Source: ECT2AJA-110-A sp035399845 (lineage in GTDB: Bacteria; Planctomycetota; Phycisphaerae; UBA1845; UTPLA1). From it: a stretch of DNA of 64,000 nt. The notes under the pieces were generated by a model. It did not search any database. It was not told the DNA's origin and saw nothing but the letters and a program-made list of their open reading frames with translations. This document shows, piece after piece, positions 28,886-37,806 of this stretch (within the stretch, counting starts at the first letter, position 1; each line of letters begins with the position of its first letter). The translations under genes and the position numbers were made by a program. The DNA lies in the NCBI GenBank assembly GCA_035399845.1, contig DAOPJV010000001.1:159541-223540 (forward strand), written 5' to 3'.

Positions 28886-29665
28886 TCAGTGTGATCTGCG
28901 ACGTCGCAGCGCCGCGCCTGCGGCACAGAGAAGCAGGACTGCGGTCGTCGGTTCCGGCGTGGCGGTCAGGATGAGTGCCGGGCGATTGCCGGCGTTGCCG
29001 TTGTTGGCCGAGTTGAACGTGAATCCGATCAGATCCGACGCGGCGGAAAGTCGCAGCGTCGCCGAGCCGCCGGCCAGCAGATCCGCGACAAAGTCGGGAT
29101 CGAGCGCAAGACTGAAGTCCTGTCGCGTGTTGTTTCCCGCGTTGGAGAAGACGCCGAGATTTCGATCCGCGCCGCTCAACAGCGACTGACCGTAGGTCCA
29201 GCCAATCTCATTTCCGCTCGCCGTTCCCGGGCTCGAAGACGCGCCGGTCCCCTGCGCCCAGTTGTCGTTGGCGATCCAGGCGACGCCAAAGTCGCCCACG
29301 CCACGCGTGAAGATATCGCTCGTCGGCGCCGCATTCTCGCGGACCGACAACACGATGGAGTCGAGCGTCCAGTTACCCGCCCCGTAGGCGGCGTCGAACT
29401 GACTGACGGCCGCCGACGTGTCGAAGCGCATCCACGAATCGGCAAGGCCTCGCTGGACCGCATTGCCATTGACCGCCATCGCGCCCGAGACGTGCAGGGC
29501 GCCGCCGGTCCCGAACGTGTCAGTCGGCGACTGCTCCCGGGAGAACGTGTCTTCAACCGGCAGGAGGCTCGCCGTCTCAGCGGCGCGAACGGGCGCGGCC
29601 GCCAGCAACATCTGACTCAGCGCAAAAAAACCAACGGATGTGGATAGACGACGCCCCTGCGACAT
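28886..29665 (-). CDS. Exported protein with PEP-CTERM sorting signal
   Basis: 259 residues. It has a signal peptide (MSQGRRLSTSVGFFALSQMLLAAAPVRA), a DNRLRE-like beta-rich domain (LPVEDTFSREQSPTDTFGTGGALHVSG...SWMRFDTSAAV...LDSIVLSVREN), and a C-terminal PEP-CTERM signal (TPEPTTAVLLLCAAGAALRRRRSH). PEP-CTERM proteins are processed by exosortase at the cell envelope. GGGGAG lies eight bases before the ATG. The function of the domain is unknown. No exosortase gene is in the window. Confidence 0.88.
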   Translation of the reverse strand: MSQGRRLSTSVGFFALSQMLLAAAPVRAAETASLLPVEDTFSREQSPTDTFGTGGALHVSGAMAVNGNAVQRGLADSWMRFDTSAAVSQFDAAYGAGNWTLDSIVLSVRENAAPTSDIFTRGVGDFGVAWIANDNWAQGTGASSSPGTASGNEIGWTYGQSLLSGADRNLGVFSNAGNNTRQDFSLALDPDFVADLLAGGSATLRLSAASDLIGFTFNSANNGNAGNRPALILTATPEPTTAVLLLCAAGAALRRRRSH

Positions 29666-29884
29666 GACCTGCGCTCCCCTCGAACTTGAAACTGCGATGA
29701 CTCAATGACTCCGATCCGCGACACGTCTTCGTGATTTGATGCGCGTCAGCATAGGCCGGAGCGTACGCAGTGAATCCTATCCCAGGCGACGCGCAACGTT
29801 CAACATCGAGCCGCAAATCACCCCGAACTTTGCGCGTTATTGACAGAAGGAGACGTTCTCGGACGAAGCGACAGACGTAGGGCT

Positions 29885-30325
29885 CTATGCGCGGGCGGCG
29901 ACGGCCTTGAGGCTCGGCCAATGATGATCGTAGTGATCCAGATGGATATCGAGCCACGTCCGGATCGGCGTGTCGTCGACGAGGGTTTTCGGATCGATCC
30001 CGCGAACGCGCGTGAGGAGCTTCTCCTCCGCGGCGCGAAGCTGCGGCAGAAGCATTACGAAGGACATGCGCCGCCAGGTCCGATAGACATCGGCGTTCAC
30101 GCGATCGAGATCGTAATCCGGGACGGCGGCGCCCTTCGCGATCGGTCCGATCCGCTCAGCGGCCTCGTTCGTCCAGAAGATGTAGTGCCCGGCAAGGTCT
30201 CGCACATTCCAGTTGGGTCCGACCTTCTCGCGCTCGGCGGACACATCGTCGAAACGCTCCAGCGCCTCGCGCATGCGCATCATCCTGGTTCGGAATCGCT
30301 GCTCGATCGCGTCGCGCACATTCAT
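29885..30325 (-). CDS. DinB-like four-helix protein
   Basis: 146 residues from ATG 30325 (MNVRDAIEQRFRTRMMRMREALERF); the longer frame to 30433 is unconserved. The helical pattern and the motif VGPNWNVRDLAGHYIFWTNEAAERI, with a late HLDHYDHHWPSL containing His residues, fit the DinB/mycothiol-dependent maleylpyruvate isomerase-like superfamily, whose members bind a metal through three His. The substrate is unknown. Single gene. Confidence 0.75.
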   Translation of the reverse strand: MNVRDAIEQRFRTRMMRMREALERFDDVSAEREKVGPNWNVRDLAGHYIFWTNEAAERIGPIAKGAAVPDYDLDRVNADVYRTWRRMSFVMLLPQLRAAEEKLLTRVRGIDPKTLVDDTPIRTWLDIHLDHYDHHWPSLKAVAARA

Positions 30326-30486
30326 CGGCGTACCGCTCCTCGGAATCCCATGGGCGCGAGCCGCATCGCCCGCGCCGACGCGCGGAATCATACACGTGAA
30401 CGGGATCGATGTGTGGCGTGAGTTGCGATTCAACCGTGCAACGACGCGAGCCGCGCTCGCGGAAGGCTCGCCGCAGCGCCGCTCGA

Positions 30487-31509
30487 TTACACGGGCGCGT
30501 GTGACTTCTGAAGCGTCGCGTCGTGCGCGTCGGTATCCTCATTCTGGCGCGAGATCACGATCTCAAAGGCCTCGACGACGCCGGGATCAAACTGGGTCCC
30601 CGACGCGCCGCGGATGATCGTGACCGCCTCTTCCGGCGTGCGACCGCGGCGATAGGGGCGATCCGTCACGATGGCGTCGTAGGCGTCGGCGACGGAGACG
30701 ATCCGGGCCCCGATCGGAATCTCCTCGCCGTGCAGGCCCTGCTGCTTCGAGTCCATCGAATAGTGATCGTGATGGTGTTTGATGATGGGAATCGCGCCGT
30801 CGAGGATCGTGCCGAGCGATCGCACGAGATCTGCGCCGCGAACCGTATGGGCGTCCATTTCGTCGCGCTCGCTGGCGTCCAGTTCGGCGGCCTTCTGAAT
30901 GAGGCGGGTCGAAATTTCGACTTTGCCGATGTCGTGCAGCAGGGCGCCGACGCGGACATCTTCGATCACATCATCCCGAAGGCGCATCTGGACGGCGATC
31001 GCTGTCGACAGTTCCGCGACACGCATGGAATGCGATTTCGTGTACTGATCGGCCGTATTCAGGTATTTGGAGAGAATCTCGATAATGCCGACGTGCGCCT
31101 CGCGCAGCTCGGAAATGGCCTTCGCGCGCTGGTTGGAGAGCGTTCCCATCAGCAGGGCGTTCAGACCGAGGAAGCCGCCCCAGGCGACCATCGTCAACAG
31201 GGCCACGATCGGCGACGTGATCGTCGTCTGAAAATGGGCCGGCGCCAGCAGCATGAACGCGCTCACGGTCAACACGCTCAGCAGGGCGATCGTGCAGGCG
31301 AGCGTGCGACCGAAGTAATGGGCCGCGATGATGACGGGCAGGTAATAGAAGTGAACGATGACATGTGTCGCATTGAGAAGACCGTGCGCGACCAATGTGA
31401 TCGCCAGTACGATCGTCACCAGCAGCAGCTCGAACCAGCCATCCGATAATGATCGGACGGGCGATCCGAACAGCCGGGCCTTTCGTGGCGTTAACATGTC
31501 ATTCAGCAT
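30487..31509 (-). CDS. Membrane HD-domain phosphodiesterase-like protein, GYP motif missing
   Basis: 340 residues. About four to five N-terminal membrane spans (WFELLLVTIVLAITLVAHG, IVHFYYLPVIIAAHYFG, ACTIALLSVLTVSAFMLLA, IVALLTMVAWGGFLGLNALLM) precede an HD domain with KSHSMRVAELS, LLHDIGK, IIKHHHDHY, IVSVADAYDAIVTDRPYRRG. In HD-GYP enzymes, which degrade c-di-GMP, the HH motif is followed by GYP; here that segment reads SMDSKQQGLHGEEIP, so GYP is replaced by SKQ. GGAGAG lies five bases before the ATG. It may still be a nucleotide phosphodiesterase, with altered specificity. Confidence 0.87.
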   Translation of the reverse strand: MLNDMLTPRKARLFGSPVRSLSDGWFELLLVTIVLAITLVAHGLLNATHVIVHFYYLPVIIAAHYFGRTLACTIALLSVLTVSAFMLLAPAHFQTTITSPIVALLTMVAWGGFLGLNALLMGTLSNQRAKAISELREAHVGIIEILSKYLNTADQYTKSHSMRVAELSTAIAVQMRLRDDVIEDVRVGALLHDIGKVEISTRLIQKAAELDASERDEMDAHTVRGADLVRSLGTILDGAIPIIKHHHDHYSMDSKQQGLHGEEIPIGARIVSVADAYDAIVTDRPYRRGRTPEEAVTIIRGASGTQFDPGVVEAFEIVISRQNEDTDAHDATLQKSHAPV

Positions 31510-31715
31510 GGAGTCTCTCCATCTCCCACGGCCTTGGAGTCATCGGCCTCGAGTGGTGGCGGCTTCATGGAGTTTTGGTTAATACGAATCAGGGGTGCGG
31601 CAAGCCGTGACAGCCGCCTGTCGAACTCGCGGCGGAGCGCACACAAAGCGCGCTTCCATCGCGGCGCTTCGCCCAATAAGCGAGGCGTGTTATTCGGGCC
31701 AGACGTGGATGAAGA

Positions 31716-32540
31716 TCAGGATCGCGCGGCGCTCTCAACGGCGGCCCGCATCTGTGCGACGCGTGACGCCTCGGGTGGGTTCTGCCACTCGCCATCCTGC
31801 TTGAGAAAGCTGCCGACGATCCAGCCATCGGCGGCGGCGTAGTGCGCCGCATTCTCCGGCGTGACGCCGCTGCCGATAAAGATGGCCTGATCGATCGTCT
31901 CCGTAACGCTCCGCAGATCGTCGGGGCTTGCCGGCTCGCCCGTCGCGCCGCCGGTCACGACGACACCTGTCGCGCCCATGAAGACGGCGGCCTTCGCGGT
32001 TTCGGCGAGGGAAACGTCGGCCGTGATCGCATGGGCCGAGTGTTTCTTCTTGATGTCGGCAATGACAGCGACATCGTCGGCGCCGATGGCGCGGCGATAG
32101 CGCAGCAGGGGGCCCGCGTCCGCCTCGGCCATCAGGCCTTCATCGGCGACGTGGGCGAAGGCGAATCCCTCGCATCGAACGAACTGCAGTCTCGCGGCGT
32201 GCGCGACGGCGATGGCCTCACGATTCGCGCCCGCCAGGACCTGCACACCGAGCGGCAGCGTCGTCGCCTCCCGGACGGCGACGCAGATGGCGGTCATCGT
32301 TGCGACGATTTCGGGACCGACGTGTCGATTGAGGTAGGGAACATCGTGCATGTTCTCCAGAATGATGGCGTCGGCGCCGCTGTCCGTGAGGATGGCGGCT
32401 TCACCCACGGCCTGACGTGTCAGCGCCGCGACAGACGCGCAGTTGCGCGGCGTGCCGGGCAGGGCGCCAACGTGGATCATGGCGATCAGGGCCGGCCGAT
32501 TGAGCGATTGCAGGAAGTCGAGTCCGCCGACAGTGCTCAC
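31716..32540 (-). CDS. BtpA/SgcQ family TIM-barrel protein
   Basis: 274 residues from GTG 32540, which has CAGGAG seven bases upstream. Typical family motifs are present: PALIAMIHVGALPGTPRN, GADAIILENMHDVPYLNRHVGPEIVATM, RCEGFAFAHVADEGLMAEADAGPLLRYRR and GATGVVVTGGATGEPAS. BtpA was named for a role in photosystem I accumulation in cyanobacteria, while SgcQ belongs to a sugar gene cluster; the enzymatic role is unsettled. It starts 21 bases after an NCS2 permease gene and is probably co-expressed with it, which suggests a nucleobase or nucleoside connection. Confidence 0.92.
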   Translation of the reverse strand: MSTVGGLDFLQSLNRPALIAMIHVGALPGTPRNCASVAALTRQAVGEAAILTDSGADAIILENMHDVPYLNRHVGPEIVATMTAICVAVREATTLPLGVQVLAGANREAIAVAHAARLQFVRCEGFAFAHVADEGLMAEADAGPLLRYRRAIGADDVAVIADIKKKHSAHAITADVSLAETAKAAVFMGATGVVVTGGATGEPASPDDLRSVTETIDQAIFIGSGVTPENAAHYAAADGWIVGSFLKQDGEWQNPPEASRVAQMRAAVESAARS

Positions 32541-32561
32541 GAATGACTCCTGATGAAGTGA

Positions 32562-34046
32562 CTAATCATCCCAGCGCTTCTCATCCGCCGTCTCCGAACC
32601 CAGCGTGATATCCGCGCCCTCGGGCGCGAGGACGGACGGCACATTGATGCCGCGTTCCTCGTGTGTACCCGGAATGATGTTGTCCAGAATAACGCCGAGC
32701 GTTCCGGCGACGCCCATTCCTGTTGAACCCATGGAGTAAACCAGCGACTTGAGACCGGAGTCCCAGTTCTTCGAAAACTCCTCCCATGTCGGATGATCGC
32801 TGCCAAAGCCCTTGAAGTAAGCCGGGACACTCAGGCCCATGAACAGGCTGAAGCCCGCGATGAACATGTTCCGATCGCTCGACAGATCCGCCCTCGCAAG
32901 CTGCTGGATACCGACGGCCGCAATGAGACCAAAGAGAACGCAATAAAGCCCGCCGATGACGGGCGTGGGAATCGTGGCCGCGAGCGCGCCGAACTTTCCG
33001 AAGAGTCCCAGCAGGACGAGCATGACGGCGGCGATCTGCACGACGAAGCGCGATCCGACACGGGTCAGGCCGATCAGGCCGATGTTCTCCGAGTAGGAGG
33101 TGCTGCTGAATCCACCAAGAACGGATGTGATGAGGCAGCCGACGCCTTCGCAGCCGATGCCGCGCGAGATCTGATGGGGCGTCGGATCCTTCTTCGCCGC
33201 GATATTCGAACAGGCGTGGTAGTCGCCGAACGATTCGATCATGGAGGCGAGATAACCCGCGAGGCCGGCGACGATGAAGCCGGCGTCAAACATCGGCGCC
33301 CCCCAGGGGAAGACAACTTCTTTCGGGTTCACGCGAACCCACGCGGCGCTTTCAAACGACTCAAACCCGATGTGCGCGGGATGGCCCGACGGGAACACGC
33401 CCGTCACACTGCAGATCCAGCAGATCGCACAGACAATGACGATCGATCCGACGATCGAATAAAGCTTGAAGACCTGGTGATTTCTGGAAAGGACCAGTGA
33501 AAAGAGAATCACGAGGACGATCGTCAGCGCGCTGATCGGCCAGCAGGTGGCGGCCTTTGGCGCGCCGAACTCGAAGAGAGCGAGACCGATCAGGATAATG
33601 ACGGGCCCCACGACGACGGGCGACAGAATTCGACGAAGCCAGCCCATCAGCCCGCTGAAGCCGACGAGGATCTCAAAAATGGCGCCGATCATGATCGTGC
33701 CGGCGATGTAGCGCATCATGGTCGGCGCGTCGAGACTATGTTCCTTGCTGAACGAGATAATCGTGATGAACGCCGCGAGGAAGGAAAACGACACGCCCTG
33801 AATGATCGGCAGTCGGCTGCCGTAGGTCGTCTGGATGAATGTGGCCAGGCCGCTGCACAGCATGACGGATGAAATCAGGACGCCGATCTGCTCCTGTGAG
33901 AGGTTCATCTGGTCGGGTCCGCCGAGCAGCAGCGGCACGGCGACTGTCGCGCCGAACATTGTCAGGACGTGCTGGGCGGCCAGAACGATCGCCTTGCCCA
34001 TCGGCGGCTTGTGTTCCAGTTCGTAAATCAGTGTATTGTCAGCCAT
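32562..34046 (-). CDS. NCS2-family nucleobase permease
   Basis: 494 residues with about 12-14 membrane spans. Family signatures: AAQHVLTMFGATVAVPLLLGG near the N-terminus, FIQTTYGSRLPIIQGVSFSFL, the substrate motif GGFSSTSYSENIGLIGLTRVGSRFV, and GLYCVLFGLIAAVGIQQL. NCS2 transporters import uracil, xanthine or related bases with protons; the exact base is not readable here. GGGAGG lies about nine bases before the ATG. It forms a likely operon with the BtpA gene downstream. Confidence 0.95.
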   Translation of the reverse strand: MADNTLIYELEHKPPMGKAIVLAAQHVLTMFGATVAVPLLLGGPDQMNLSQEQIGVLISSVMLCSGLATFIQTTYGSRLPIIQGVSFSFLAAFITIISFSKEHSLDAPTMMRYIAGTIMIGAIFEILVGFSGLMGWLRRILSPVVVGPVIILIGLALFEFGAPKAATCWPISALTIVLVILFSLVLSRNHQVFKLYSIVGSIVIVCAICWICSVTGVFPSGHPAHIGFESFESAAWVRVNPKEVVFPWGAPMFDAGFIVAGLAGYLASMIESFGDYHACSNIAAKKDPTPHQISRGIGCEGVGCLITSVLGGFSSTSYSENIGLIGLTRVGSRFVVQIAAVMLVLLGLFGKFGALAATIPTPVIGGLYCVLFGLIAAVGIQQLARADLSSDRNMFIAGFSLFMGLSVPAYFKGFGSDHPTWEEFSKNWDSGLKSLVYSMGSTGMGVAGTLGVILDNIIPGTHEERGINVPSVLAPEGADITLGSETADEKRWDD

Positions 34047-34286
34047 TGGTCCGACCTCCCGGAAGCGCGACTTGATCGACGCCCACCGCTGGTGTCTGTC
34101 GTGCGAAGCCTCAGCGCCGACTGGCGGTCCGTGTCGCGCGCGACACGGGTCCGTCCGACGCGAACTTCGAGGCCTTCGCCACTATCGGCCAAGCCTATCC
34201 ATTCTGACGGCGCCGTGCAAAGCCATCCATATTGGCGCCAATTGTATCGGTCGAGCCATCCGGCTTGATGTGGAGTCAGAAGCGTG

Positions 34287-35105
34287 TCAGTGGAAGGCCT
34301 GCTGCACGAGTCGCGGCAGGAGATCGCCGGCCTTGCCGCGCAGCCAATAGTCGCCGTCGCCTTCATTGGGGTCGATCGTGATCACTTTGGCGCCGGCGGC
34401 CCTGGCGGTCGAGGGAATCATCGCCGCGGGCATCACGAGTCCCGATGTGCCGACACTCAATAGACAGTCGCATTGTTCGACGGCGTTCATCGCGTTGGGC
34501 CACGCCGGATCGGCCAGCGCGTCGCCGAAGAGAACGATGTTGGGGCGATAGACGCCGCGCAGACCGATCCCGGCGATCCGGCTGACGGCGGCAAGGAGGC
34601 GCGCGAGGGACATCCCGCCTTCCTTTGCGCTTCGCAACCTCTCGGCGATCTTCTGAAGCTGCTCGCGACGCAGCGTCTTCCTCCGAGTCCTGCCGTCGGC
34701 GGAGACGATCTCGTAGATCGTGCCATGAATCTCATGAACGCGGATGCTGCCGGCTCGCTGGTGGAGTCCGTCGATATTCTGCGTGATCACTTCGACCGTC
34801 TTGTATTGCTCGATGTCGGCGATGGCCTGATGGGCGGCGTTGGGTTCGGCGTCCGCAATCGGCGCGATGACGGCGTGCAGGAACGCGGCGAGGCGTTTGG
34901 GCTCCTTCGCCGCGGCCATCGCAATGCCGCCCCACGTCGCGTAGGTCTCCGGCGGGAATTCCGTCCAGAACCCGCCGTCGTCACGGAACGTGGGAATGCC
35001 GCTCTCGGCGGAAACCCCGGCGCCCGTGAAGACAACAACACGCTTCGCCTCCCGCAAGCGCCACGCGGCGGTATTAAAGGTCTCGATGTTCTGTTGCTCA
35101 CTCAT
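34287..35105 (-). CDS. Sirtuin-type NAD-dependent deacylase without zinc cysteines
   Basis: 272 residues. The NAD fold motifs are intact: VFTGAGVSAESGIPTFRD, ITQNIDGLHQRAG and the catalytic His in VHEIHGTIYE. FGDALADP and SVGTSGLVMPAA also agree with sirtuins. The four zinc Cys that normally follow the catalytic His are absent: the region reads SADGRTRRKTLRREQLQKIAERLRSAKEGGMSLARLL and contains no Cys. The only Cys residues are two in EQCDCLL. It may deacylate proteins with a zinc-free small domain or act on another substrate. Single gene. Confidence 0.9.
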   Translation of the reverse strand: MSEQQNIETFNTAAWRLREAKRVVVFTGAGVSAESGIPTFRDDGGFWTEFPPETYATWGGIAMAAAKEPKRLAAFLHAVIAPIADAEPNAAHQAIADIEQYKTVEVITQNIDGLHQRAGSIRVHEIHGTIYEIVSADGRTRRKTLRREQLQKIAERLRSAKEGGMSLARLLAAVSRIAGIGLRGVYRPNIVLFGDALADPAWPNAMNAVEQCDCLLSVGTSGLVMPAAMIPSTARAAGAKVITIDPNEGDGDYWLRGKAGDLLPRLVQQAFH

Positions 35106-35200
35106 TGAATCCGGCCCTCGGATGTTGATGGATTGCGGAGTGATGATATCGCGCAGGTCAGCGTTTGTATCGCGAGCCGGCGCAAACGCGCAGATGTGGA

Positions 35201-35386
35201 GTGGGCCACGCCCACCATGAATACGACGGTGTTCAGAAAGTCCCTGCAGACGAAAGCCGTGAAGTCACGTCGTCGATCTTCAGTGTTTTCTAAGCAATTC
35301 CCGCTCCGGAGGAGCGACGGAACAACTGGACAGCCCCACCATGAATACGCCTGCGCTTCCGAGTTGCATTGGTGGGCGTGGCCCAC
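35201..35386. repeat. Short repeats in the gap upstream of the sirtuin gene
   Basis: GTGGGCCACGCCCACC (35201-35216) followed by ATGAATACG recurs directly at 35334-35349 (CCCACCATGAATACG), and as an inverted copy GGTGGGCGTGGCCCAC at 35371-35386. The 297-base gap 35106-35402 contains nothing else I can support. Confidence 0.6.
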
Positions 35387-35402
35387 GCTATATGGGGTTG
35401 AC

Positions 35403-35726
35403 TCAGGGCGCCGGCGCAGGATCGCCGGTTGTGGGCGTGAACTGGTTTTCCAGAATGTCCACGCAGGGCGCGTACTGCAGGAGGATGAACGGATTGGTGG
35501 CGATCGCCGCGAAGATCTGCTGATCGATCGTCTCCAGGTCGTCGATCGTGTTGATCTGGAGATTCAGATCGATGCTGAGCTGGTCGATCGCCGCGAGACC
35601 TTCCTCGACGCTGAATTCGCCGTTCATGTCACTGTCGAACACACAGGTCTGTGGTGGGCAGCCTGTCGACGTGGTAAGCAGCGTGGTCAGGCAAACGGCG
35701 ATCAGGAGCGTCTTGAGTCGGCGCAT
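35403..35726 (-). CDS. Small lipoprotein
   Basis: 107 residues from ATG 35726 (AAAGGA about eight bases upstream). The signal peptide MRRLKTLLIAVCLTTLLTTSTGC ends in a lipobox Cys (residue 23). The mature part contains one calcium-like loop (DSDMNGEFSVEEGL), then helices (AIDQLSIDLNLQINTIDDLETIDQQIFAAI). No family is recognised. The dockerin-like loop recalls other exported proteins of the window. Confidence 0.75.
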   Translation of the reverse strand: MRRLKTLLIAVCLTTLLTTSTGCPPQTCVFDSDMNGEFSVEEGLAAIDQLSIDLNLQINTIDDLETIDQQIFAAIATNPFILLQYAPCVDILENQFTPTTGDPAPAP

Positions 35727-35923
35727 CGTGAATTCCTTTCGAATCGGTTCGCTGCGAGGCGAATCGGCGCGCACGTTGCCCCCGCCCAGGCGCGATCGAC
35801 GTCTCATAAGGGTAGGCGTTCCCCAAGGGTCGGGGCAAGGGTTTGTCAGCAGTAAACCTGCCGGAAATCAGCTGCGCGCACGTCGATGACGCAACATTCG
35901 ATCCGCCGTGGGCACGGTCATCG

Positions 35924-36568
35924 CTACTTCCTGGAATTGTTCCAGTCGGCGAGGAACTTTTGGAGACCGATGTCCGTGAGCGGATGATGCAGGAGCTGGG
36001 TGATGACCTTGTACGGAATCGTGCCGACGTCGGCGCCGAGCTTGGCGGCCTGGAGCACGTGGAGCGGATGGCGCAGGCTCGCGGCGAGGATCTCCGTCTT
36101 GAAGCCGTAGTTGTCGTAGATCGTGCGGATGTCGGCGAGCATGTCCATCGATTCCTGGCCGATGTCGTCGAGCCGCCCCAGGAAGGGCGAGACAAACGTG
36201 GCGCCGGCCTTGGCGACGATCAGGGCCTGAAGCGGCTGGAACACGAGTGTCATGTTCGTCTGGATGCCCTCTTCCGAGCAGATCTTGAGGGCCTTCACGC
36301 CTTCGGGAATCGTCGGCAGCTTAATGACGATGTTGTCCGCGATTTTGATAAGCTCGCGGGCCTCTTTCATCATACCTTCGCAATCCGTGGAGACGACTTC
36401 CGCGGAAACGGGCCCCGGAACGATCTCGCAGATCTCGGCGATGAGCGGACGGAATTCCCTGCCTTCCTTCGCGACAAGACTCGGATTCGTCGTGACGCCG
36501 TCCAGAACGCCCATGTCGGCGGCGGACCTGATTTCGTCGATGTTGGCGGTGTCGATGAAGAACTTCAT
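35924..36568 (-). CDS. Transaldolase-like (MipB/TalC) aldolase
   Basis: 214 residues from ATG 36568, the size of the short transaldolase/fructose-6-phosphate aldolase subfamily. Motifs: MKFFIDTAN, VTTNPSLVAKEG, the Schiff-base Lys in NIVIKLPTIPEG, ITQLLHHPLTDIGLQKFLADW at the end. These enzymes transfer dihydroxyacetone in the pentose phosphate pathway or form fructose-6-phosphate; the sequence alone does not tell which. A weak GGAG lies about 11 bases upstream. Confidence 0.95.
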   Translation of the reverse strand: MKFFIDTANIDEIRSAADMGVLDGVTTNPSLVAKEGREFRPLIAEICEIVPGPVSAEVVSTDCEGMMKEARELIKIADNIVIKLPTIPEGVKALKICSEEGIQTNMTLVFQPLQALIVAKAGATFVSPFLGRLDDIGQESMDMLADIRTIYDNYGFKTEILAASLRHPLHVLQAAKLGADVGTIPYKVITQLLHHPLTDIGLQKFLADWNNSRK

Positions 36569-36690
36569 GGCGGCGAAGGCTCCGGATCTTGAGGGCTCAG
36601 GGTGCAACAATCTCGTTCGGGCGGGGATTGTATCGCCGGCCCGAAACGCTGGCGAGCGGGGCGGTCTGACACGTCTGGAAACGTGGAAAA

Positions 36691-36812
36691 GTCGAAATTC
36701 AAAAAAGTCAAAACGCCAGACAGGTGGAGATGGCGACAGGGCGGGGCCATCGCGAGTCAAGAGACGCCGGGGATGAGGGAGCTGGAGTCTGAAATTTGAA
36801 ATTTGAGACTCA
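36691..36812. repeat. A/T-rich dispersed motif, copy 1
   Basis: GTCGAAATTC-A6-GTCAAAACG occurs at 36691-36715. Nearby, GAGTCT and AGACTC flank a doubled AATTTG sequence at 36786-36811. The first sequence recurs at 57433-57455 (variant) and inverted at 38201-38252. The motif is far more A/T-rich than its surroundings. It lies in the 298-base gap 36569-36866. Confidence 0.6.
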
Positions 36813-36866
36813 CGATTCCGACGTTCAGCTCTCAGCTCACGCCCTCCGGCTTTCGATCCCGAGGCC

Positions 36867-37229
36867 TCACATCATCAGCCACACGACAAGACCGATGTCG
36901 CCTGCGACGGAGAACATCGCGCTGACGACGGCGAGGAAGCCGATTGTCGTGTTCTTCCAATAGCCGCGATAAAGCAGGACGAACGACCAGATCGTCACGC
37001 CGTTCATGGCGAGGACGGCGACACGAAGGATCGTCCGGATGGCCGACTCCATCGCGCCGGACGGCGATGTGAGTCCCGACGAATGGGCCGCAATGCAGAT
37101 GATCAGGGTCACCAAGGACGCCATGAAGAGCCAGAAGTAGAGCGGAGGCGTCTCCGGCGTCGCAGTGGGTTCGGCGCCGGCGTATTCCAGTGTGGGCGGG
37201 TCATCGGGGTTTGAACGGCTCATGCCCAT
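36867..37229 (-). CDS. Small three-helix membrane protein
   Basis: 120 residues with hydrophobic segments LYFWLFMASLVTLIICIAAH, TILRVAVLAMNGVTIWSFVLLYR and NTTIGFLAVVSAMFSVAGDIGLVVWLM. Two ATGs six bases apart (37229 and 37223) are possible starts; no strong ribosome site separates them. It follows the zinc-ribbon membrane gene at 37282-37806 by 52 bases on the same strand. No family is recognised. Confidence 0.7.
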   Translation of the reverse strand: MGMSRSNPDDPPTLEYAGAEPTATPETPPLYFWLFMASLVTLIICIAAHSSGLTSPSGAMESAIRTILRVAVLAMNGVTIWSFVLLYRGYWKNTTIGFLAVVSAMFSVAGDIGLVVWLMM

Positions 37230-37281
37230 CGCTCGCACACTCCAGCGCCGAGTCCATCGGCCTGACCTCTGATGGAGCTCA

Positions 37282-37806
37282 TCACACCTGTGCCATCTCG
37301 AAGGCGGCCCCGCACTCCGGGCATACGCCGGACGCATTGCCCGTGAGGTTGAACTCACAACGGGCGCACGTCGGCGCCCCGTCGAGTGCGCGCCGGCGTC
37401 GCCGCAGACAGACGACAATGATCGTGAGGGGAACGACCAGCAGCCACAGGGGAACGATCAGAACAGGCCACAACATCGCGCCACTGGCGGGCGAACGCAC
37501 ACTCGGCTTGTACTTCGGCCAGATGCTCAGAAACATCGCGTCGCTTCTGTCCATCATGTATTCGGAAGGAAGAAACTCGCGCAGCCGGGAGGGCCATTTC
37601 CATGTGAAGCCGACGCATCCGCCTGTGACGAAGACCGACGATTTCGGGGACATGATCTCAAGCGACCACACGGCGCTCGCGCCCCACAACAGCCACAGGA
37701 CGACGACAAGACACTGCAGGATCCTGAGACGCCGTGGCGTCCTGCGCCGCACAGGAACTCGCGGCGCTTCCCGGTGTGACGCCGATGTCGTTTTCGATTG
37801 GCCCAT
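37282..37806 (-). CDS. Membrane protein with planctomycete-type C-terminal zinc ribbon
   Basis: 174 residues from ATG 37806 (a GTG at 37845 is the alternative). There are two membrane spans (about LRILQCLVVVLWLLWGASAVWSL and MLWPVLIVPLWLLVVPLTIIVVCL) separated by a periplasmic domain, and a C-terminal ribbon CARCEFNLTGNASGVCPECGAAFE. The ribbon core C..C.(5)TGN..G.CPECG recurs in many planctomycete membrane proteins that I recall; its role is not known. It is upstream of the three-helix protein and probably co-transcribed with it. Confidence 0.8.
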   Translation of the reverse strand: MGQSKTTSASHREAPRVPVRRRTPRRLRILQCLVVVLWLLWGASAVWSLEIMSPKSSVFVTGGCVGFTWKWPSRLREFLPSEYMMDRSDAMFLSIWPKYKPSVRSPASGAMLWPVLIVPLWLLVVPLTIIVVCLRRRRRALDGAPTCARCEFNLTGNASGVCPECGAAFEMAQV

